This document shows positions 1 through 8,741 of a stretch of DNA of 47,439 nt, piece after piece. The notes under the pieces were generated by a model. The model ran no database searches and was not told the origin of the DNA. It saw only the letters and a list, made by a program, of their open reading frames with translations. Origin of the DNA: Coemansia sp. RSA 922 (Eukaryota; Kickxellomycota; Kickxellomycetes; Kickxellales; Kickxellaceae). The first letter of the stretch is position 1. Each line of letters opens with the position of its first letter. A program made the position numbers and the translations under genes. The stretch covers positions 1 to 47,439 of the forward strand of contig JANBQS010000042.1 of the NCBI GenBank assembly GCA_027577415.1. The letters run 5' to 3'.

Positions 1-193
1 TCCATTTCTTCCCAAATTGAGAGACAATGTAGTCAAGTGTATTGTGCAATCTTCTCCAACCAAGAACAAAAAAAGAAGAAAGAATTAAGAAAGGAGTCCT
101 CCACACCAAGTGTGCTTGCCTCCGAAAAAGCCCGCGTCGGTGAGGCATTGTGCTTACCAGCGAGAACAATCGACAATAGTACACTAGGGATAA

Positions 194-1330
194 TTATAGC
201 TTGGCCACTAGTTCACCTCGCTTGTTGTACCTGACCCAGCGATTGACTGGCTGGTAAACAAAGGACTTGTCAATCTGCTCAATACTTGTAGTGCCCGTCA
301 ACACCATTGTCAGCTCCAGCTCCTTTTGCAATAGCTCGAGCGCATGTCTCGCGCCCCTTTCGCCCTTGTAGGCCAAGCCCCAGAGTACCGGCCTCGCAAC
401 AAACACAGCGCGAGCTCCGAGCGCCAAGGCCTTGAAAATATCGGACCCGCGCCGAATCCCTCCATCCATGTACACCTCAATCTTGTCCTGTGCTGCTGCG
501 ACCACCTGCGGCAGCGCATCAATAGACGACAAAGTCCCGTCCAGCTGTCGTCCGCCGTGGTTAGACACAATAACGCCAGCGCATCCGTGTTTAATGGCCA
601 GCTCGGTGTCTTCCTTTGTCAAAATTCCTTTGACAATAATCGGAAGCGTTGTTATCGACTGTAGCCAGGCTATTCCGTTCTCCCACGACAAAGATTGGTC
701 CCCGTTGGCCCCAAACATAGCGCCAAACGTCTCTGACCCAGCGCCAGTAGCCTCGTCTTGGATAAAGTTCTCCAAGTGGAGATGACTCGGCGGATTAAAC
801 TTGTTCCGGGCGTCTACTAGTCGGCGTCCCAATAATGGCGCATCTACGGTGAGGACGAGCGCTTTGAACCCAGCCTTTTCCGCCCTACGAACAATCGACT
901 CGGACACCTGTCTTTCGCGGTACACATATAGCTGCATCCAGTACTGCGTGTTGCCATCTCCCTCGGCAATAACCTTTTCCAAAGAAGTCGTCGAGTACGT
1001 AGACAGGATCATTATACTGCCGTGGCCTGATGCCGCCCGTGACGTGGCCAGCTCTCCATCGGCATGCGCTAGCTTATGTAGTGCGCAAGGTGCCACACCC
1101 AAAGGCGTCTTTACTCGCTGGCCGAGCACCGTCGTCTCTGTGCTAATCTTCGATACGTCGCGGAGCATTTGAGGATGTAGCCTGTACTCATCGAAGGCCG
1201 ATATGTTGTTGTACTTTGTCTGCTCGTCGTTTGCCCCAGAGTCGTAGTATCCCCATGCCCCGCTGGGCATGACACTACGAGCAATAGTCTCCAAGTCCTT
1301 GATACACACGGGGTCGTTTGCGATGTTCAT
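194..1330 (-). CDS. FMN-dependent 2-hydroxy-acid oxidase, peroxisomal type
   Basis: This 378-residue protein belongs to the (S)-2-hydroxy-acid oxidase / glycolate oxidase family, which oxidises 2-hydroxy acids to 2-oxo acids using FMN. The N-terminal GYYDSGANDEQT block, the STYSTTSLEKV block, the LTVDAPLLGRR block and the signature SNHGGRQLDG (with the catalytic base His and FMN-binding Arg) are all present in the usual order, followed by the phosphate-binding DGGIRRGSD. The length is that of the single-domain enzymes, so there is no cytochrome b2 haem domain. The protein ends in Ala-Lys-Leu, a good type 1 peroxisomal signal, so I infer peroxisomal location. The precise substrate (glycolate, lactate or longer hydroxy acids) cannot be read from the sequence. 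The ATG at 1330 is in good position; a TATA box lies about 97 bases upstream. Confidence 0.93.
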   Translation of the reverse strand: MNIANDPVCIKDLETIARSVMPSGAWGYYDSGANDEQTKYNNISAFDEYRLHPQMLRDVSKISTETTVLGQRVKTPLGVAPCALHKLAHADGELATSRAASGHGSIMILSTYSTTSLEKVIAEGDGNTQYWMQLYVYRERQVSESIVRRAEKAGFKALVLTVDAPLLGRRLVDARNKFNPPSHLHLENFIQDEATGAGSETFGAMFGANGDQSLSWENGIAWLQSITTLPIIVKGILTKEDTELAIKHGCAGVIVSNHGGRQLDGTLSSIDALPQVVAAAQDKIEVYMDGGIRRGSDIFKALALGARAVFVARPVLWGLAYKGERGARHALELLQKELELTMVLTGTTSIEQIDKSFVYQPVNRWVRYNKRGELVAKL

Positions 1331-1426
1331 GGCGAAGAATAAAAAAAAAGTAGTAAGATGGCGCTACAGTAAGAGGCAAAGTGAGTAGTTTCTATGTTCG
1401 ATGATTGATTAGAGTCGCGTTCTAGA

Positions 1427-1432
1427 TTTATA
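1427..1432 (-). promoter_or_regulatory. TATA box of the 2-hydroxy-acid oxidase gene
   Basis: TATAAA read on the minus strand, about 97 bases upstream of the oxidase ATG. Several other genes in the window show a TATA element at 50-135 bases from the start codon, which supports the reading. Confidence 0.5.
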
Positions 1433-1685
1433 CGCCTGTCTAGTTACTAACCACGTGGCCTCCGTCATTGCTTACACAGGGTGGCGTGATTAAAGACTTG
1501 GGTGTGGGAATAATCAGCAAACGGGGGCCTGTGAGCGACCGTGATGCGGACATCCGTTCTGCCTCCGATCACACACTATACCACTCGGTCTATCAAGTCT
1601 AGTGTAAATGACATACGTCACATAGCCACTTTACTCAACAAAAAAAGGCACATCGTAGTAATTGCGAATATGACAGATGCCGACT

Positions 1686-1813
1686 TGCAATATACGCTAT
1701 ATTTGTACCCCAATTCCCTGACAGCAGTTACTAGGACGCTCTTGTATGCATGTGCAATATACGAGACTGATAAAACTATGAATGACGCGTGTGTGTACTT
1801 TGGTGCAATATAC
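1686..1813 (+). repeat. Three direct copies of TGCAATATAC
   Basis: The 10-mer TGCAATATAC occurs at 1686-1695, 1753-1762 and 1804-1813, with spacings of 67 and 51 bases. It sits 300-420 bases upstream of the secreted-protein start and 350-480 bases upstream of the oxidase start, so it could be a regulator-binding array for either gene. Function unknown. Confidence 0.5.
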
Positions 1814-1964
1814 TCTAGCTATGTGTATAAAAATTGGCACTATTCCCTGCATATTTCTTATTTCACACCCTGCATATTTACTGCTATCGCTAGTTTTGGT
1901 ACACGACTATAATTCATGCACCTAGCAGTTTGTGCCTCACGACTCTCAAAGTTACCCCCCTCGT

Positions 1965-1976
1965 CTTAAATAAGAG
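1965..1976 (+). promoter_or_regulatory. TATA-like core promoter of the secreted-protein gene
   Basis: CTTAAATAAGAG, followed by a pyrimidine-rich leader, about 135 bases before the ATG at 2109. The arrangement (A/T box, then a C/T-rich stretch, then ATG) recurs at 22.8, 33.7, 35.1 and 37.0 kb. Confidence 0.4.
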
Positions 1977-2108
1977 GACGTTTTACGGCATCTACCCATG
2001 TCCTCCTGCTTCTTGCTACTTTTCTGGTCAACTACTCTTCACTACACTTTATTCCTCACGCCCTAGTAAAAAAAACAGGTTAATTTACCTAAATATACAA
2101 TACTAACA

Positions 2109-2897
2109 ATGAAAATGTTTATTCTGTCGCTTGTGGCAATCGCAGTTGCGCCCGCCTCGCTTGCTGCTGCCATTTCTTCAGTTCAGCCAGAGGAGTACCA
2201 AACTATCGGGTTCCTCAACAGCTTTGTTGCTTCCCTTGCTCATATGCAGACCGCCAGCCCACAGTGCCAGGGCGACTGCCAAGGAAGCGGCAATGAAGTC
2301 ACTGCTGTCAGTGCAGAAGAGCCACAGCAACCCGCAAGCATCAACCAGATTTCCGTCCTAATCCGGGAGTTTGTTCATCCTTTCCAGCAAGCCGTGGAGT
2401 CTGCCAAGTTTGCCGCTGTTCAGGGAACGCCCGCAATCGACATGATCTACAACTACCTAAACACTCCTACTTTTGCCAGTCCCGCTGCCGCCTCGCCCAC
2501 CCCTTCGTTGGTCAACAGGCTAGAGGCTAATGAGCTCACTGGAACCGCTGTGCCTGCTGGCTGGTGGTTTGCCCCAGCGCCGTCGGCCAGTGAAAACGCT
2601 GTAAGCAGCAGTGCCCCTGATTCTCCATTTGCTGCTATAGCGACCTTTACTGCTGTACCTCAAGCAGATGAAGAGGTAGAGGAAGTAGTGTCTGTGCAAA
2701 GTGTTAGCAGCTTTGACTATAACTCGTGGGGCCAGAGAATGGACAATGCAGCAATTAAAATGGTACGTAACGTCGAAGGCATCATTTTCGAATTTATTCC
2801 TAGCGCTGCTACTGCCCAAGTACTATCAAATTTCGAATATGATGAAGCGCCTGAATCGGCGGCTACTACTGTGCCAGCCCCATCTTCCTGGTTCTAA
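2109..2897 (+). CDS. Secreted Ala/Ser/Pro-rich protein of unknown function
   Basis: 262 residues. A clear signal peptide covers about residues 1-20 (Lys-Met-Phe followed by a hydrophobic core ending Ala-Ser-Leu-Ala-Ala-Ala). The mature part is rich in Ala, Ser, Pro and Val, has only one Cys pair (CQGDC around residue 53-57) and no recognisable domain, membrane anchor or GPI signal. A second ATG lies two codons after the first; either may serve. The composition resembles small secreted or cell-surface proteins of fungi. I do not recognise a family, so secretion is inferred only from the signal peptide. It is convergent with the WOPR gene, with only about 50 bases between the stop codons. Confidence 0.72.
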   Translation: MKMFILSLVAIAVAPASLAAAISSVQPEEYQTIGFLNSFVASLAHMQTASPQCQGDCQGSGNEVTAVSAEEPQQPASINQISVLIREFVHPFQQAVESAKFAAVQGTPAIDMIYNYLNTPTFASPAAASPTPSLVNRLEANELTGTAVPAGWWFAPAPSASENAVSSSAPDSPFAAIATFTAVPQADEEVEEVVSVQSVSSFDYNSWGQRMDNAAIKMVRNVEGIIFEFIPSAATAQVLSNFEYDEAPESAATTVPAPSSWF

Positions 2898-2948
2898 ATA
2901 GATTTTAAACTTTATATATATAAATACAATTGTCGAATTACTCTTTTT

Positions 2949-4526
2949 CTAATAAATAGTGTACGGATCATGAACAAGCGGTGATGCCTGTGTGCTTTTC
3001 ATAGAGTAGTTGCACATGTGTCTGCTCCACGGGGCGACCAAGTATTTAGCTCGGGCCTTGGCCGAGGAGGGCGACGGCGAAGGAAGTCTTGGCGAACTTG
3101 TTATAGGACGGACAACAGTGGGAACGCTCTGAATTCCTCCGCCTTTCGCAAATCCGCCGCCCACTTCATGGTCGAACGCTGGCAGCGGAGATGACATTCG
3201 CTCGGCAGATGAAATGGAGTTCAAAAGCTCCGAGATAGACGGCAGACTGGTCTCTGTTCCGCTGTTGCTTGCATTATCGCCGTTGAATACGGTATTCCGC
3301 CGCGATGACGGCGCAGTGGCAGGCCCGGCTGGTATGGCATAGCGGCCATTTGATCCAATAGAGGGCAACGTGTTCGGGTCATCGGTGAACAGCGAGGGCG
3401 AGGGGTGGTGACTCACACTGCGTAAGCTAGCTGTGGTATTCTGCTCTACCAACCGGCTTTGCATAGGCAGGAAAGCCGGCGGTGGCGGATGCGAGTAAAT
3501 GTCGGTGGCAGTACTGCTTGTAATGGGTGGTGTATGGTTTTCTACGCCCACCCCAAGCACTGGCTTGCCGCCGCTACTGCCCGTATCGAGTCGATGAAGC
3601 ATCTCGTGGTCCTGGCAGTTTGTAGTTGTCTGGTATCTGCGACTAGTAGGCACGCCAACAAACCCGGTCGACATAGTAGCGAGTGAGTCACGACGGCGGC
3701 GACAGCAATGGCCGTCACTCTTGTCCTCGGCGATATGCGCTGGAATACGCTGCTGCGCTTGCCGCTGAAGACTGGACTGCACGTGCGCTGTCAAGGGGCG
3801 CCGGTCAAATCCTTCCGTGCCGTCAAATGATCGTAGCTGTGTAACCGGAGAACATATTGCTAGTGGAGAAGACTTTGCAGTCACTGGTGGTTGTACAACC
3901 GACATCCTGCGACGTTCTTGAACATTGGTACTCTGGTGGTACAAATGTTGTTGGGCGGAGGCGGCGGCGGTGACAGCGGGCGAGGATAAAACATGGACCA
4001 TCTCGGGTAAAATATCGGGATAGAGGCTGCGCGGAATATCGATATTGCACAGCAGTGGGTCGCGAGATGGAGCGAGTACGGTGCCATTGTCCACGTCCTC
4101 CTTGCGATAGTAGCACACCAAATGGAGCTTGCTGTTGTGTGTCGTGAACAATGAGAGCGCCTTTTTGATCAATCCGCCAGATCTTGGTGCCTGATCCGAT
4201 GAGAGTAATGTCGGCGAGGCTGTCCCGGCCTTTGTATTGCGCTCGCTGCCTTGCTTGGGCTCTAGCTCGGTGTAGACGAGAAAGCAGCCGCTTACGCGCG
4301 ACGGCGACCAGCGCTTGCCGTCAGTCCAACGCCTGATGCCTGACTCGCCTTCGTCCCAGACAAACACTGAGCCTGATGTAATCTGACGTCGCTCGGAATC
4401 GCAAAGCCGTCGAGTCCGGCGCTGAAGCATGCCCAAGCGGCACGCCTCAAAGACTAGCAGCGCATCGTCAGTAGATTCAATGTACCCGTGGTACGTCGCC
4501 TCGGTATCTGTAGTAGTATTCGACAT
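2949..4526 (-). CDS. WOPR-domain (Gti1/Pac2 family) transcription factor
   Basis: 525 residues from the ATG at 4526. The family similarity begins immediately after this codon (TYHGYIESTDDALLVFEACR at residues 11-30), so the longer frame up to 4604, which adds a hydrophobic leader, is rejected. WOPR box a covers residues 11-88, including the RWTDGKRWSPSR and GCFLVYTEL motifs. Box b covers about 117-150 (LIKKALSLF, HLVCYYR). The remaining 350 residues are Ser/Thr/Pro-rich and disordered, as in other members. WOPR proteins (Wor1, Gti1, Pac2, Ryp1) bind DNA with the two boxes and act as switches of morphology, sexual development or gluconate response in fungi. A long upstream region of almost 1 kb is consistent with complex regulation. 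The exact target is unknown. Confidence 0.93.
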   Translation of the reverse strand: MSNTTTDTEATYHGYIESTDDALLVFEACRLGMLQRRTRRLCDSERRQITSGSVFVWDEGESGIRRWTDGKRWSPSRVSGCFLVYTELEPKQGSERNTKAGTASPTLLSSDQAPRSGGLIKKALSLFTTHNSKLHLVCYYRKEDVDNGTVLAPSRDPLLCNIDIPRSLYPDILPEMVHVLSSPAVTAAASAQQHLYHQSTNVQERRRMSVVQPPVTAKSSPLAICSPVTQLRSFDGTEGFDRRPLTAHVQSSLQRQAQQRIPAHIAEDKSDGHCCRRRRDSLATMSTGFVGVPTSRRYQTTTNCQDHEMLHRLDTGSSGGKPVLGVGVENHTPPITSSTATDIYSHPPPPAFLPMQSRLVEQNTTASLRSVSHHPSPSLFTDDPNTLPSIGSNGRYAIPAGPATAPSSRRNTVFNGDNASNSGTETSLPSISELLNSISSAERMSSPLPAFDHEVGGGFAKGGGIQSVPTVVRPITSSPRLPSPSPSSAKARAKYLVAPWSRHMCNYSMKSTQASPLVHDPYTIY

Positions 4527-5522
4527 GTATATAAGTGTAAATATTTTAAGCGATAAAATGAGAAATAGGAGAGTAGAAAGGCGCTTTACCAAGCTCTTGA
4601 GCAAGGAAAAAAAAGCAAAGGGCCAGAAAAAAAGTAGAGATCTTTATAGTAAGATTGTCGGGTGGGGATATTTGAGATGTTCACTAATGAAGGTACACAA
4701 GAGGGAGAAGGGGGAGCTTATTCCGGAAAGCGGAGGGTGGACTTTTTATAGGCTTCAACGGGTAGGGGTAAACTTGAGTGCTAAAAAAAACCTTGTTTAT
4801 GCAAGTGATCGCTAATGAAAATCGTTTTTACTCTGCGATGGTCGTGTTACCCTCTATCAACAAGGGCCATCATGACATCATATTTTTTACACTCTTAAAT
4901 AAACAATATCTTTATTTGTCCTCGTCTGTGTAACAGTCCAACTATTTATCCCCAAAGCAGAAGAGGAAATTAATTGAGTTGAGGCTAAACACAAAATTAC
5001 GTCAGTAACATAAACACCAAGGTACTACTTGATCAGCTGTCCCTTTTACGTCATTTTATCAGGAAACAGCACTTGATTAAAGCGCTGGAGTAGGGTCCGA
5101 CTAGAGCTATTGACGGACTTTTTATGGAAAGCAGGCGGCCTTTGGCCGGAATATGCTGTCCGCTGTTGTTTCTCTGATCACGGGTTACCGCTGGCAGCCT
5201 TTCTGCTATTGCTACTGGGCGTTTTTCTTAGGTTCAGGGAAAAGCTAACGATCAGTGCTCGTCACAAGACAACGGCACCAGAGATCAGAGCAACGATTGT
5301 CTCCAGCGCTTTGATATCACCGAGGTGATCATATAGCGCGGGCTAGGATTAAGCCAACACTGAGCACAGTGTTTGCTATATAAGCAGCAGACCTGCCCGC
5401 ACTCCCTCTTGGTGGAGGTCACCTCCAGACTCCTTTTTTCTTTTCTTTTTTCTATTAATTTTTAACAACAGGTAAGTTTTTGAAAGGTTAGTGATTAGGG
5501 CCTACTAACACTATTGATACTA
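4527..5522. other. Intergenic region upstream of the WOPR gene
   Basis: About 1 kb without a supportable gene. It contains A/T-rich tracts and a plus-strand promoter-like segment at about 5380-5470: TATATAA, then C/T-rich leader, then a splice-donor-like GGTAAGT at about 5470. No open frame follows it on the plus strand, so it may be an orphan promoter left by a lost gene. The rest presumably includes the WOPR promoter. Confidence 0.5.
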
Positions 5523-5974
5523 TTATTGAATTCGAAAGAAAGAAGATGGGGCATAGTTGCTTGATAAGGCGGCAACAATCCGCTTAGCATTGTCCGTCAG
5601 ACCGTGCCTCGGCAACAACCTGCAAATCTCGTCGCTGCAGAGTGATAAGAGCGCTTGGATTCTTTCATACCAGTGAAGTTCGCTCTGGTCCTCTTACCGC
5701 GCAACATCTCCTTGATGCCGATTGACATTTCCTCGTTAATGCTGTTGGCGGCAGAGGATGCAACAGTAGCTGCCGTCGCGTGCAGCTCCTCTGTGGGCAG
5801 CCGGAACAGGTCCTAGACCTGTGTGCAGTCTCGAACCCCTGTCCGCTCAGCAAGATCCGCATGCACCACCCTGGGTGCTTCACTGCGGCTTAATTTAACT
5901 GCGGTAGGTTCGACGGAACTCTCCAGCGTGGTTGTGGTGGCAGTCGCAGCCCAATCTTTTCTTTGACGTGGCAT
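5523..5974 (-). pseudogene. Decayed gene of unknown family
   Basis: An ATG at 5974 opens a frame that hits TAG after 53 codons (5813-5815) but then continues in the same frame with protein-like composition for about 55 more codons. A shift of frame near 5680-5700 leads into a coherent helical segment containing SDEICRLLPRHGLTDNAKR and ending with TAA at 5523-5525. One stop and one frameshift in about 150 codons suggest a recent pseudogene. The last segment faintly recalls the helical repeats at the end of the 37.1-39.8 kb protein, but I would not claim homology. A hypothetical spliced gene is possible but no good intron borders fit. Confidence 0.45.
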
Positions 5975-6309
5975 TGTAAATAATAATAAAGTAACAAATA
6001 AAATAGAGCTAATTTGGTGTAATTAATCATTGTCAAACATTAATACTTGTACTCACTTGACTAGTCGCTTTTGTGGCTTGAACTTGAAAGTATCTATCTA
6101 GAACCCTCGGACTCAAATAGGGAAGGAGAGGTGCTGGGTAATTAAATTCTGCTTTGAGATTTGGAAAGCCACTTTTCATACAACTTTTCTTTTCCCGCAG
6201 CAATTATTTTCGTCAGTAAAATTCTGCTTTTCTCTTTCCCTCCCTCCACATATATACTCCATCAATTTTTTTATTGACATCTTTGACAAAATCTATAAAA
6301 TAAAAGAGA
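5975..6309. other. Promoter region of the FunK1-like gene
   Basis: Contains a T/C-rich stretch and ATATATA at 6250-6256, about 54 bases before the ATG at 6310, a plausible core promoter. Nothing else is recognisable. Confidence 0.4.
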
Positions 6310-8700
6310 ATGGATTCTGCAACCAGCGATACATGGCTTGGTTATGAGCGCAGTCCAAGCAGTAACGATCATTTTGGATCAGACCACAAGCCAATACCGC
6401 CAAGAATACCTCTGCTGGCCGCCGAAAACTTTAGCTTCAATGCGATTCCACGCTCCCGCAATGAATACCACTATGACAACTACGAAATACGCGTTCAAGA
6501 CATCTTGCACCGCAACTGCAGTGCTGTATACGAGCTAGCCTCCCCTTTCGACCCGACTCTCCGCTCTATGTCAAGTGAGCTAGCCAGCAAGATTGCTGCG
6601 GATTTGGAGACCCGCCTGTCTATGACAGCTCAGCGCAGAAAACGTTGCTCCTGGAACTTAACACGCTATACCTATTCACAGAGAGATGACGGACACGATA
6701 TTGACCCTCTGGACAAATGGATCATTGACATCTTGGTGTGGATCGGTTGGCCAGAGCCGACTACGAGCGAGACCGATCAGAACGGCTCTGACAGCAATTA
6801 TGATGAAGCCCCTAATGATTATAGTGACAGAGCGGACGAGATTGCCCCTTCATTCGATAGTCTTCTCCTATTTGTTGCGCACCATGTCAAGGAATACCTT
6901 AGCGAACGAGTCGCCGCTGGACCCCTCAAGGCTGAAGACTGCCGACTGATTTTGCCCATTGCAAATGAAGAAGAGGGTGACTTCTACATTTGCCGTGGCG
7001 AATACGATTACTACAAATCCTTTGGCTATACCGAGTGCGGCATGTTTCCTCTCAGCTGCAGCGTGGATAGACAGGCGGTGCTGGCACACCACTGTATTGT
7101 CGCTGATATAGAAATTGCGGCATATGAGGACGAGCTTGATGGAGCAGTTCAGCGATTGGTTGAAAGGACAAGGACGATATTTCCCAACCAGCACAACCGC
7201 CGGTTTGTTTGGGGACTGATCACCTCTTCTCGCACTATTCACGCTTATATTTTTGGCCCCGATGGTATCTGGGCGTCGACTGCGATGGACATCTCTGGCG
7301 CTGAGGGGCGTCTAGCGTTCATCTCGCTACTTGTCGATTGGTCGTTGTGCCCTGTCGACCGTTTTGGATTTGACCCGACCGTTAGATACGTTCTAGGCAA
7401 GACCGCCGGTGATACTTATCTCGAGATCGATGTTCATGAGACAGACAAGGATACGGGCCATGTGGATAAACACACGTACTACAGCAAGCAATGTGTTGGA
7501 GCAGCAGAACATCTTTTTGGGCCCCACGCCAGATACTTTGCCGCATCAAATAGTCTCGAGTCTATGGATAAGCCGACTCTCTTAATCAAGGACATGTGGT
7601 CTACTTCGAGCAGCGATACTGTTGACGACACGCACAAGAGCTCGTTTCTCAATGTCCTACATGCCGAATTCGGCCAATCCAGCGAGTTTGGCGGCAGTTT
7701 TGCTCAGTTTGTAAGCACCGGGCCTGTTTACATTACTCGAGGAGATACTGTCGTAGTTGATTCAACAGACACAGCTTTCGTGGGCCTGCCAGATACCAGC
7801 CAGATACGCCAGCACGGGTGCACTGTGACTAAGTGGGCGGGGAAAATGATTTCCGCAGCAGATAACCCGAGCCAAGTCGTTATCGCAATCGCCAATGCCA
7901 TGGTAGCACTCAACGAGGCGTATGAAAAGTGCAAGATCCTTCACGGCAACCTTAGCGACCGAGCCATTCAGTTCCAAGAGATGGCAGACGGAATAAAGGG
8001 AGTCCTAGGGGAGTTTGACTACGCGTCCTATTCTGGCGACGGCACTGGTAAAGTGCCAGAGATTTTGCTCTTCCAATCCATTCGCAACTTGGAGCGCCTG
8101 GTGGAGCCTGGGGCACGAGGCATGCGCAGTAGGGAGCATGCACAGGCACTTAACACGCGTCTCGACGACTGGGAGAGCATATTGTATGTTATATGCATCC
8201 TGGGTACGTTTGGCATTAACAAGATGGAGCGAGACACTTGTGCCCAAGGAGATTCGGATTATCCTATGATCAAAACGTGGAGTACAAATCACCCGCACTC
8301 AGCCTCTCGCTACAAACGCGACTTCATGAGCTCTTCGCGTAGTTTCAACAGTTGTATTACGAGGTGTATTCGCCACGAGCCATTACGTCGCCTGGCGGAG
8401 GATATCCACAGGGTTCTATTTCTCCACCCAGAGTGCCAAGGTGCTATGATATCGTTAGAGGGAGTCGACCCACTCGTCTTGCGCGATGCCTTTGAGGAAG
8501 ATATTGTGGAGGAGTTTCTGTGCGTGGTGGAGCGGCACAAACAAGTGGCGCTTGTTACGCTGAGTACAACTGAGGCTACCCCTACCACCGAGGCTGAACC
8601 AATCGCTGGTCCTTCGAAGAAGCGCAAAAGGAAGGTCGTTCCAACTACTTCTCCTATGATGACGCGGTCAAGGGCAAGTCGCTCGCAGCCTAAGGTCTAG
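6310..8700 (+). CDS. FunK1-like fungal protein kinase homologue, probably a pseudokinase
   Basis: 796 residues. The N-terminal half carries the conserved FunK1 block ending with NRRFVWGL near residue 297, FGPDGIWASTAMDIS and the LLVDW segment. The kinase part follows, with TLLIKDMW (candidate ATP-site Lys at about 427), HGNLSDRAIQF (545), GEFDYA (567) and DDWESILYVICILGTFGIN (619-637). FunK1 enzymes normally read HRD in the catalytic loop and DFD/DFG at the metal site. Here the catalytic Asp is Asn and the metal Asp is Glu, and the paralogue at 10.8-13.3 kb shares this, so I infer a non-catalytic subfamily. A basic cluster (KKRKRK, about residue 770) near the C-terminus looks like a nuclear signal and is also kept in the paralogue. 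Role unknown. Confidence 0.8.
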   Translation: MDSATSDTWLGYERSPSSNDHFGSDHKPIPPRIPLLAAENFSFNAIPRSRNEYHYDNYEIRVQDILHRNCSAVYELASPFDPTLRSMSSELASKIAADLETRLSMTAQRRKRCSWNLTRYTYSQRDDGHDIDPLDKWIIDILVWIGWPEPTTSETDQNGSDSNYDEAPNDYSDRADEIAPSFDSLLLFVAHHVKEYLSERVAAGPLKAEDCRLILPIANEEEGDFYICRGEYDYYKSFGYTECGMFPLSCSVDRQAVLAHHCIVADIEIAAYEDELDGAVQRLVERTRTIFPNQHNRRFVWGLITSSRTIHAYIFGPDGIWASTAMDISGAEGRLAFISLLVDWSLCPVDRFGFDPTVRYVLGKTAGDTYLEIDVHETDKDTGHVDKHTYYSKQCVGAAEHLFGPHARYFAASNSLESMDKPTLLIKDMWSTSSSDTVDDTHKSSFLNVLHAEFGQSSEFGGSFAQFVSTGPVYITRGDTVVVDSTDTAFVGLPDTSQIRQHGCTVTKWAGKMISAADNPSQVVIAIANAMVALNEAYEKCKILHGNLSDRAIQFQEMADGIKGVLGEFDYASYSGDGTGKVPEILLFQSIRNLERLVEPGARGMRSREHAQALNTRLDDWESILYVICILGTFGINKMERDTCAQGDSDYPMIKTWSTNHPHSASRYKRDFMSSSRSFNSCITRCIRHEPLRRLAEDIHRVLFLHPECQGAMISLEGVDPLVLRDAFEEDIVEEFLCVVERHKQVALVTLSTTEATPTTEAEPIAGPSKKRKRKVVPTTSPMMTRSRASRSQPKV

Positions 8701-8741
8701 AGCATCATTATTTTTTTTGGTTCAGTATTCAAAGTATATTA

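Larger units (their letters stand above)
1331..2108. other. Divergent intergenic region between the oxidase and the secreted-protein gene
   Basis: No convincing gene. It holds the oxidase promoter at its left end, a cluster of three identical 10-base repeats in the middle and a TATA-like element at its right end. A 123-codon open frame at 1541-1912 has no family resemblance and overlaps the repeats; I regard it as chance. Confidence 0.6.

Noticed and set aside
1541..1912. 123-codon ORF between the oxidase and the secreted protein
   Set aside because: No similarity, no promoter, overlaps the 10-base repeats, and composition like translated A/T-rich DNA.
5830..5850. tRNA B-box-like GGTTCGAGAC on the minus strand
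   Set aside because: No complementary T-stem and no A-box or acceptor stem around it; it lies in a decayed coding region.
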